A stretch of DNA of 64,000 nucleotides from assembly GCA_052115395.1 (NCBI GenBank), contig JBFRGO010000002.1; one strand, 5' to 3'. Below the pieces are notes generated by a model. It had not been told where the DNA came from. It searched no databases and saw only the letters and a program-made list of their open reading frames with translations. The stretch is from Noviluteimonas sp052115395 (GTDB taxonomy: Bacteria; Pseudomonadota; Gammaproteobacteria; Xanthomonadales; Xanthomonadaceae). The number at the start of each line of letters is the position of its first letter. The stretch's first letter is position 1. Shown here in pieces: positions 24,112 to 30,312 of this stretch. Position numbers and translations under genes: made by a program.

Positions 24112-26510
24112 TGGCAGGCCTCGCAGGATTCGGGATTTTCGAGCGAGCAGGCGATGGCTTCGACCGGCGTCGGCGCCGCGCCGACCGTCGTCTTCTGGAT
24201 CTTCGTCGCCGGACGCGAGCGCAGGTAATACGTCGTCTTGATGCCCTGCTTCCATGCGTGCATGTACATCGACGACAGCGCGCCGATCGCCGGGCTTTCC
24301 ATGAACAGGTTCAGCGACGCGGATTGATCGATGTACGCGCCGCGCGCGGCGGCCATGTCGATCAGCGCGCGCATCGGCAGTTCCCACGCGGTCCGGTAGA
24401 TATCGCGCAAGGCTTCGGGAATCTCCGCGATGCTCTGGATCGACCCTTCCGCGCGCTTGATCGCATCGCGCAGTTCCGGCGTCCACAGGCCGAGCTTCTT
24501 CAACTCTTCGGCGAGGTAGCGATTGACCTGCAGGAAGTCGCCCGACAGCGTTTCGCGCTTGAACAGGTTGCTCACCTGCGGCTCGACGCATTCGTAGCAA
24601 CCGGCGATGGAGGCGATGGTCGCCGTCGGCGCGATCGCGACGAGCAGGGAGTTGCGCAGGCCGTGCGTCCTGATGCGTTCGCGCAAGGCGTCCCAACGGT
24701 CGCTGGCTTCGGGCACGACATTCCAGGCATCGAACTGCAACTCGCCGACCGACGCACGCGTATCGGCGAACGACGGATGCATGCCCCGCTCCACCGCCAG
24801 TTCGCACGAGGTATCGAGCGCGTGGAAGTAGATCGTCTCGGCGATCTTCGTCGACATCGCGCGCGCCGCCTCGCCGTCGAAGGGCAAGCGCAGCGCGAAG
24901 AACACATCCTGCAGGCCCATGCAGCCCAGGCCCACCGGGCGCCAACGCAGGTTGCCGCGGCGCGCGGTTTCGATCGGGTAGAAGTTCAGGTCGATCACGC
25001 GATCGAGCTGGCGCACGGCCAACCGCACGGTTTCGGCGAGCTTGTCGAAATCGAAGCCGATCTCGGGATCGACGTGCCGCGCCAGGTTGATCGAGCCCAG
25101 GTTGCACACCGCCGTTTCTTCGGCGGAGGTGACTTCCAGGATTTCCGTGCACAGGTTCGACAAATGGATGACGTTCTGCGGCCGCAGCGTCTGGTTGCTC
25201 GCGCGGTTGCACTTGTCCTTGAAGGTCATCCAGCCATTGCCGGTCTGCGCGAGCGAACGCATCATCCGCGCGTACAACTCGCGGGCGCGGATCGTGCGCG
25301 TCGCCTTGCCCTGCGTTTCGGCCTGTTCGTAAGCACGTTCGAACGCATCGCCATACAGGTCGACGAACTCCGGCACCACGCGCGGATCGAACAGCGACCA
25401 GTCCGCATCCGCCTCCACGCGCCGCATGAACAGGTCCGGCACCCAATTGGCGATATTGAGATTGTGCGTGCGGCGCGCTTCGTCGCCGGTGTTGTCGCGC
25501 AGCTCGAGGAATTCCTCGACATCGGCGTGCCACGGCTCGAGATACACGCAGGCCGCGCCCTTGCGCTTGCCGCCTTGGTTCACGGCGGCGACGGATGCAT
25601 CCAACGTCTTGAGCCACGGCACGATGCCGTTGGAATGCCCGTTGGTCGACTTGATCAGCGAACCGCGCGAACGCACGCGCGTGAAGCTCACGCCGATGCC
25701 GCCGCTGAATTTCGACAATTGCGCGATGTCGCCATAGCGTTGGTAGATCGACTCCAGCGAGTCCTGTGGGGAATCGAGCAGGAAGCACGAGGACAACTGC
25801 TCGTGGTTGGTGCCGCTGTTGAACAGCGTCGGCGACGAGGGCAGGTAATCCAGGTGCGCCATCGCGCGATACAGCGCGAGCGCGCCGGGCACGTCTTCGC
25901 CGAGCGCGCAGGCGATGCGCAGGAAGAATTGCTGCGGTGTTTCGATCGCTTTGCGCGTGCGCGGATGGCGCAACAAGTAACGGTCGTACAGCGTGCGCAG
26001 GCCGAAATAGTCGAAGCCCTGGTCGAGCAACGGGTCGATGGCGTCGTTGAGTTTGCGCGCATTGGCCTGCACGAATTCCAGCAGGCGGTCGTTGATCAGG
26101 CCCACTTCGTGCCCGCGCGCGATGGATTGCGAGAACGCGTGGATTTCCTGGCCCGCGACTTCCTTGGCGATCACCGCCGACAGCAGGCGCGCGGCCAGGC
26201 GCCCGTATTCGGGTTCTTCGGCGGTGAGCAGCGCGGCGGTGCGGATGGAGAGTTCGTCGAGCTCGCGCGTGGTCGCGCCGTCGTAGAGGCCGGAGATCGT
26301 GCGCGTGGCCACGCGCATCGGTTCCACCGAATGCAGGCCTTCGGCCGCGCGCGTCACCGCACGCACGATCTTGTTGAGGTCGACGGCTTCGGACGCACCG
26401 TTGCGCTTGGTGACGCGCATGGTGGTGGCGGTGGGCGGCGGCGTGAGATCGAATGCGGGTGCGACGGCGGCGGGCGCGACGGCCGATTCGGCGAGCGTGT
26501 CGTGTGACAT
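24108..26510 (-). CDS. nrdA: Ribonucleotide reductase class I, alpha subunit
   Basis: The catalytic subunit reducing ribonucleoside diphosphates to deoxy forms. The protein has 800 residues. A variable Ala/Pro-rich head (1-30) precedes an ATP-cone (31-120, VTKRNGASEAVDLNKIV) for allosteric activity control. The barrel carries SSCFLL (reducing Cys), LSNLCTEI (thiyl-radical Cys) with VCNLGSINLA, and PTATIASIAGCYECVEPQ. The C-terminal tail has the CEAC redox pair that takes electrons from thioredoxin or glutaredoxin. ATG 26510 has GGAG 6 nt upstream. The 370-nt region in front holds a cobalamin riboswitch and a terminator. Confidence 0.97.
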   Translation of the reverse strand: MSHDTLAESAVAPAAVAPAFDLTPPPTATTMRVTKRNGASEAVDLNKIVRAVTRAAEGLHSVEPMRVATRTISGLYDGATTRELDELSIRTAALLTAEEPEYGRLAARLLSAVIAKEVAGQEIHAFSQSIARGHEVGLINDRLLEFVQANARKLNDAIDPLLDQGFDYFGLRTLYDRYLLRHPRTRKAIETPQQFFLRIACALGEDVPGALALYRAMAHLDYLPSSPTLFNSGTNHEQLSSCFLLDSPQDSLESIYQRYGDIAQLSKFSGGIGVSFTRVRSRGSLIKSTNGHSNGIVPWLKTLDASVAAVNQGGKRKGAACVYLEPWHADVEEFLELRDNTGDEARRTHNLNIANWVPDLFMRRVEADADWSLFDPRVVPEFVDLYGDAFERAYEQAETQGKATRTIRARELYARMMRSLAQTGNGWMTFKDKCNRASNQTLRPQNVIHLSNLCTEILEVTSAEETAVCNLGSINLARHVDPEIGFDFDKLAETVRLAVRQLDRVIDLNFYPIETARRGNLRWRPVGLGCMGLQDVFFALRLPFDGEAARAMSTKIAETIYFHALDTSCELAVERGMHPSFADTRASVGELQFDAWNVVPEASDRWDALRERIRTHGLRNSLLVAIAPTATIASIAGCYECVEPQVSNLFKRETLSGDFLQVNRYLAEELKKLGLWTPELRDAIKRAEGSIQSIAEIPEALRDIYRTAWELPMRALIDMAAARGAYIDQSASLNLFMESPAIGALSSMYMHAWKQGIKTTYYLRSRPATKIQKTTVGAAPTPVEAIACSLENPESCEACQ

Positions 26511-26621
26511 GGGTGGCTCCGTGATGGCGCACCGGTGCCGATCGCTCCCTCGGCGATCGACAGTCGGACTCGGAACCACACGATGGGAAGGCGGCGTCGC
26601 AGCGATCGAGACACGCGCGCG

Positions 26622-26693
26622 AAAAAACGCGGCGGCCGGCCCCTGCGTCACCAGCCATCTCCCCCCGGAGATTCCGCGGCCGGCACCGCGCGG
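26622..26693 (-). terminator. Intrinsic terminator in the nrdA leader
   Basis: On the minus strand a GC-rich hairpin (arms GGCCGCGG-like near 26675-26690 and CCGGCCGCCGCG near 26628-26640, with an internal ATCTCC/GGAGAT stem) is followed by six T (26627-26622). It lies between the riboswitch aptamer and nrdA, where a regulated terminator belongs. The pairing was read by eye, not folded. Confidence 0.7.
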
Positions 26694-26704
26694 CGTGCAT
26701 CGCG

Positions 26705-26880
26705 CGGTTGTCGGCAGGTCTTCGGGCTCGTGGACACGGTGCGCATGGAGCCGCACCACCTACTCGTCGCCGCTTCCCGGGGCCACCGCCCCAGTGCGTG
26801 CGCGACTTCGTTTCCACCTACCGCTGCGGGGCAGCGCCGGAGTTGGACCGGCTTCCCTTTTCATCCGCGAACCTTCGCCC
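26705..26880 (-). promoter_or_regulatory. Cobalamin (adenosylcobalamin) riboswitch upstream of nrdAB
   Basis: On the minus strand the conserved core elements appear in order: GATGAAAAGGGAAGCCGG near 26863-26846, then TCCGG-GCTGCCCCGC-GGTA around 26840-26820, and finally the B12 box AGCCCGAAGACCTGCC near 26725-26710. These are the hallmarks of the class-I cobalamin aptamer. It lies about 200 nt ahead of nrdA with a terminator between, so AdoCbl binding should stop transcription of the B12-independent reductase. Similar control of nrdAB by B12 elements is known in bacteria that also own a B12-dependent class II reductase. Exact ends are approximate. Confidence 0.92.
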
Positions 26881-26996
26881 GCGGAACCGACGACCACAAG
26901 ATATCGCGCTTGGCGAGGTTGTCAATCGACGATGTTGGGGTCCGGCGGCAAGCGACCGCGACCGCTACACTCGTCGCCAGCCGACAAGGAGTCCGC

Positions 26997-28736
26997 TTGG
27001 AGCACCTGCACGCCATCGACCTGCGCCTGCTTTTCGGCGCGCTCCTCATCCTGGCGGGCATCGCTTCGTCGTTGCTCGCGCGCCGGTTCGGTGCCCCCTT
27101 GCTGCTGGTGTTCCTGTTGCTCGGCCTGGTGCTCGGCGAAGACGGGCCGGGCGGCATCAAGTATTCGGACCTGGGCTTCACGTATCTGGTCGGCTCGCTC
27201 GCGCTTGCGGTGATCCTGTTCGATGGCGGCCTGCGCACGCGCGCGGCGCAGGTGCGCGGCAGCGTGGTGCCCTCGGTGGTGCTCGCGACCGCCGGCGTGG
27301 TGATCACCGCCGCGCTCACCGCCGTCGCCGCGGTGTATCTGTTGCATCTGCCGTGGTTGGAAGCCTTGCTGCTCGGCGTCGTCGTGTCTTCGACCGACGC
27401 GGCCGCGGTGTTCTTCCTGTTGCGCGCGGGCGGCCTGCATCTCGAACGCCGCGTCAACGCAACGCTCGAACTCGAATCGGGCAGCAACGATCCGATGGCG
27501 GTCTTCCTCACGCTCGCGATGACGACGTGGATCGCCGGCACCGGCACGCACGATCCCTGGATGCTCTCGCTGCAACTGGGATGGGCAATCGCCGCGGGCC
27601 TGGTCGCCGGTTATCTCGGCGGGCGCCTGATGGTGTGGACGCTCAACACCTTCGAACTTCCACCGGGCCTGCATCCTTGGCTCGCGCTCGCCGGCGCGGT
27701 CGCGTTGTTCTCGATCACCAACCTGTTCCGCGGCAGTGGTTATCTCGCGGTGTACCTGGCGGGCATCGTCGTCGCCAACCGCCCGATGCGCGCGCGCAAC
27801 GAAGTGCTGTCCGTGCAGGATGCGGCCACGTGGTTCGCGCAGTTGGTGATGTTCCTGTTGCTCGGCCTGCTGGCAACGCCGCACAAGTTGTTCGAAGTGT
27901 TGTGGCCCGCGCTCGGCGTCGCCGCCTTCCTGATGTTCGTTGCGCGGCCGGCCGCGGTGGTCGCGTGCCTGGCGCCCTTCGGGTATCGCCGGCAGGAAAT
28001 CGCCTTCATTGCGTGGACGGGCTTGCGCGGCGCGGTCGGCATCTTCCTCGCATCGATTCCGCTGCTCGCAGGTTTGCCGAACGCGACGATCTATTTCAAC
28101 GTCGCCTTCGTGGTCGTGTTCGTCTCGTTGATCGTGCAGGGCTGGTCGCTGGGACGCGCGGCGCACCGGTTCGAAGTCGCCGTACCGCGCGCGGACCCGA
28201 ATACGCGCCGCATCCAGCTCGACCTCCCCGGCCAGCTCGAATACGACATGGTCGGCTATCGCATCGCCGCGGGAAGCGCCGTGCTGCGCGGCGCCGCCCT
28301 GCCCGGCCGCGTGCGCCTGGCGATGGTCGTGCGCGAAGGCCGCGTGCTGTTGCCCGACGACGCAGGCACCCTGCTCGCGAACGACTACGCGTACGTGCTC
28401 GCACCCACGGGCCAGGCACCGCGCCTGGATTGGCTGTTCGCCGAAGGCCGCGATGCACGCGCCGCCGAGCAGGACCTGTTCGGCAGCTTCACCTTGCCCG
28501 GCGATGCGCCGCTCGGCGAAATCGCATCGTTCTATGGTTTGCAGATCCCGGCGCGCTTCAGCGACGCAACCGCGGCGCAGTTGTTCGATGAACGCTTCGA
28601 CGAGCAACCGCAGGTCGGCGACAAGCTTGCGCTCGGGAAAGCGGTGCTGGTCGTGCGCGCGTTGAAGGATGAGCGCGTGGCGAAGGTGGGGTTGAAGTTC
28701 GCGGGGGTTGGGGAGCGGTTACTCGGCGGGCGGTGA
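26997..28736 (+). CDS. cvrA: Potassium/proton antiporter, CvrA/NhaP2 type (CPA1)
   Basis: An inner-membrane cation/H+ antiporter of 579 residues. It has about 12-13 membrane segments (to about residue 400), including the acidic ion-site helix VVSSTDAAAVFFLLR and later ELESGSNDPMAVFLT, the paired signature of the CPA1 branch. A cytosolic C-terminus (about 405-579) contains a TrkA-C-like region and a CorC_HlyC-like tail, as in NhaP2/CvrA, which exports K+ and aids volume control. The start is TTG at 26997 with AAGGAG 5 nt before it; earlier in-frame codons cross the antisense riboswitch region. Its 3' end overlaps the convergent dehydrogenase gene by 18 bp. Confidence 0.93.
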   Translation: MEHLHAIDLRLLFGALLILAGIASSLLARRFGAPLLLVFLLLGLVLGEDGPGGIKYSDLGFTYLVGSLALAVILFDGGLRTRAAQVRGSVVPSVVLATAGVVITAALTAVAAVYLLHLPWLEALLLGVVVSSTDAAAVFFLLRAGGLHLERRVNATLELESGSNDPMAVFLTLAMTTWIAGTGTHDPWMLSLQLGWAIAAGLVAGYLGGRLMVWTLNTFELPPGLHPWLALAGAVALFSITNLFRGSGYLAVYLAGIVVANRPMRARNEVLSVQDAATWFAQLVMFLLLGLLATPHKLFEVLWPALGVAAFLMFVARPAAVVACLAPFGYRRQEIAFIAWTGLRGAVGIFLASIPLLAGLPNATIYFNVAFVVVFVSLIVQGWSLGRAAHRFEVAVPRADPNTRRIQLDLPGQLEYDMVGYRIAAGSAVLRGAALPGRVRLAMVVREGRVLLPDDAGTLLANDYAYVLAPTGQAPRLDWLFAEGRDARAAEQDLFGSFTLPGDAPLGEIASFYGLQIPARFSDATAAQLFDERFDEQPQVGDKLALGKAVLVVRALKDERVAKVGLKFAGVGERLLGGR

Positions 28737-29903
28737 TTCGCGCGGCCAGGCCTTGCGGTTCGGATCCAGCTCCGCGGTCGTCATCGCTTCGGCACGCAGA
28801 CCGAATCCGCACACCGCCAACGGGCCTTCGATGTAGTGCACCAGCCCGAAGGCCTCTTCGATCTGGACTTCGTTGATCGCGGCTGTGATGCAGGCGCCCA
28901 GGCCGAGCTCGATCGCGCTGAGAAACAGCGTCTGCGACAAATGTCCGACATCGAGGATCGTCACCCGATAGGCCTTCGGGTGATTGCGGTATTTCCAGAA
29001 GTTGCGCTCGAACCGCGGCGCGAGCACGACGAGCACGTGCGCATCGGCGAACCATTGCTGCCCGCCCACCGCGTGCGACGCCAGTTGCGCGAGATCCTCG
29101 ACAGGCGGCAGTGGTTGCAGCGCGTGGTCGCCCGGGCGGTAGTGATACAGGCCCGGCGCGATGCCCTCGACGTTCTGCACGATCAGATAGGCCTCGGTCG
29201 GATGCATCGCGCCGCCCGATGGGCTCGTGCGCTTGATGACCGAGAAGTCGTCGGTGGCCTGCACTTGCCCACGCGCGCCGAAGACGCGTTCGAGCACGTT
29301 GGCGAACTGCGCCTGTGGCAATGCGCGGGTCGTGTCGAAGTTGCGGCAGGTACTGCGCAGATCGAGGAGTTCGTCGAAGGCGGTGGGCGCGGCGCGCGCC
29401 AATGCGATGCGCGCCTCGGGCGGTCCGCGATCATGGAAGGTCGGCGGTGGCGGCCCGTACGCGGCGCGCAGGCCGGATGCGGTATCCACGCCCGCGTCGG
29501 CGATCTCCTGGACCGTGTCGATCCCCGACCAACGCGACGCTGCGTGCGACACTGCGGACAGCCCATGCCAATGCTGTTCCCGGAAGCGTGCGTCACCTTC
29601 GCGATGCGCCGCATCGCGTGGATCGTCGGTGACGACCAGGCCCTTCGCGATCAACACGTCGACGACCCCTGCCCCATGCGCGCCGATGAGTTCGGCGATT
29701 TCGACCCATTTTTCCGAACCGATGCCACCGACGACCTGCGCGAAGTCCGCGTCGATTTCCACCGGTTGCGGAAGGTGCGGCGCGTGCGCAAACCACTGCA
29801 AGGCCCGCACGACGCCCGTGCCGCCGCGCAGCAGATCGTCGAACTCGAAGAGCGCCACGTTCCTCGGCTCGAGCCACAGCACACCGCAACGCCTTGCCCG
29901 CAT
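28719..29903 (-). CDS. SagB-type peptide-maturation dehydrogenase
   Basis: A putative RiPP-modifying flavin enzyme of 394 residues. Residues about 1-165 are a poorly characterised N-terminal region. Residues about 175-390 form the nitroreductase-like FMN fold of the SagB/ThcOx family: DLRSTCRNFD, SPSGGAMHPTEAY, GLYHYRPGDH, a Lys-Tyr pair (KYRNHPKAYR) and DVGHLSQTLFLSA. SagB enzymes oxidise azolines to azoles in peptides. From memory it matches the subgroup described as SagB-related dehydrogenase 2 of the xanthomonad modified-peptide locus. ATG 29903 has GGGGAG 5 nt upstream. It diverges from the precursor gene at 30013. No YcaO cyclodehydratase is nearby, so the real reaction is open. Confidence 0.88.
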   Translation of the reverse strand: MRARRCGVLWLEPRNVALFEFDDLLRGGTGVVRALQWFAHAPHLPQPVEIDADFAQVVGGIGSEKWVEIAELIGAHGAGVVDVLIAKGLVVTDDPRDAAHREGDARFREQHWHGLSAVSHAASRWSGIDTVQEIADAGVDTASGLRAAYGPPPPTFHDRGPPEARIALARAAPTAFDELLDLRSTCRNFDTTRALPQAQFANVLERVFGARGQVQATDDFSVIKRTSPSGGAMHPTEAYLIVQNVEGIAPGLYHYRPGDHALQPLPPVEDLAQLASHAVGGQQWFADAHVLVVLAPRFERNFWKYRNHPKAYRVTILDVGHLSQTLFLSAIELGLGACITAAINEVQIEEAFGLVHYIEGPLAVCGFGLRAEAMTTAELDPNRKAWPRESPPAE

Positions 29904-29927
29904 GTCCGCTCCCCGATCGAAGCTGGG

Positions 29928-29979
29928 ACCTTAGGGTTGAGGGCCGGTGCTTGCAACCAACACCATTTGAACGTTAGGT
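29928..29979. promoter_or_regulatory. Divergent promoter pair sharing one palindromic -35
   Basis: TTGCAA at 29951-29956 reads the same on both strands. To the right, 17 bp later, lies TTAGGT (29974-29979) facing the precursor gene. To the left, 17 bp away, lies TAAGGT (minus strand, 29933-29928) facing the dehydrogenase gene. Both spacers are ideal for sigma-70. The -10 matches are only moderate, so this is a proposal. Confidence 0.4.
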
Positions 29980-30012
29980 TTCCGGGGTTTCCATCACACT
30001 GGGGAGTGCGAT

Positions 30013-30312
30013 ATGGCGGGCAAGGGACCAAAGCTGGACCACAAGACGGCGCACAAGCTGCTGGACAAGCTGTCGAAGGACGACGATTTCCGGACGCTGT
30101 TCGAAAGCAGCCCGCACGAAGCGCTGACGCAATTGGGATGGCAGCCCGAGGCGACCGCCGAACGCACGGGCCTGGCCGCGGGGACCAGCGCGTGCCTGGC
30201 CTCGTCGGTGACGCTCGCGTCGAAGGACACGATCGCGGCCGATCGCGACGCGCTCGTCGATTCGCTCGCGATGCCCTTCCAGTTCAAGCCGCCGGCGGGG
30301 CTACTCGCGTAA
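30013..30312 (+). CDS. Putative RiPP precursor with nitrile-hydratase-like leader
   Basis: A 99-residue peptide resembling the family of putative modified peptides next to SagB-type dehydrogenases in Xanthomonadaceae. Residues about 12-45 (LLDKLSKDDDFRTLFESSP and EALTQLGW) match the NHLP leader pattern of an amphipathic helix followed by an aromatic. Residues about 55-57 (AAG) could be a cleavage point. The rest (58-99) is the candidate core: a single Cys61, many Ser/Thr (TSACLASS, TLASKDT), then a hydrophobic Pro-rich tail ending AGLLA. ATG 30013 has GGGGAG 6 nt upstream, nearly the same ribosome binding site as the divergent dehydrogenase gene. The last 12 bp overlap the convergent cyclase gene. 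Confidence 0.85.
   Translation: MAGKGPKLDHKTAHKLLDKLSKDDDFRTLFESSPHEALTQLGWQPEATAERTGLAAGTSACLASSVTLASKDTIAADRDALVDSLAMPFQFKPPAGLLA

Noticed and set aside
26535..26996. N-terminal extension of the antiporter through the riboswitch region
   Set aside because: The extra 154 codons are Arg/Pro-rich and antisense to the aptamer; TTG 26997 has a strong AAGGAG and starts the membrane domain.
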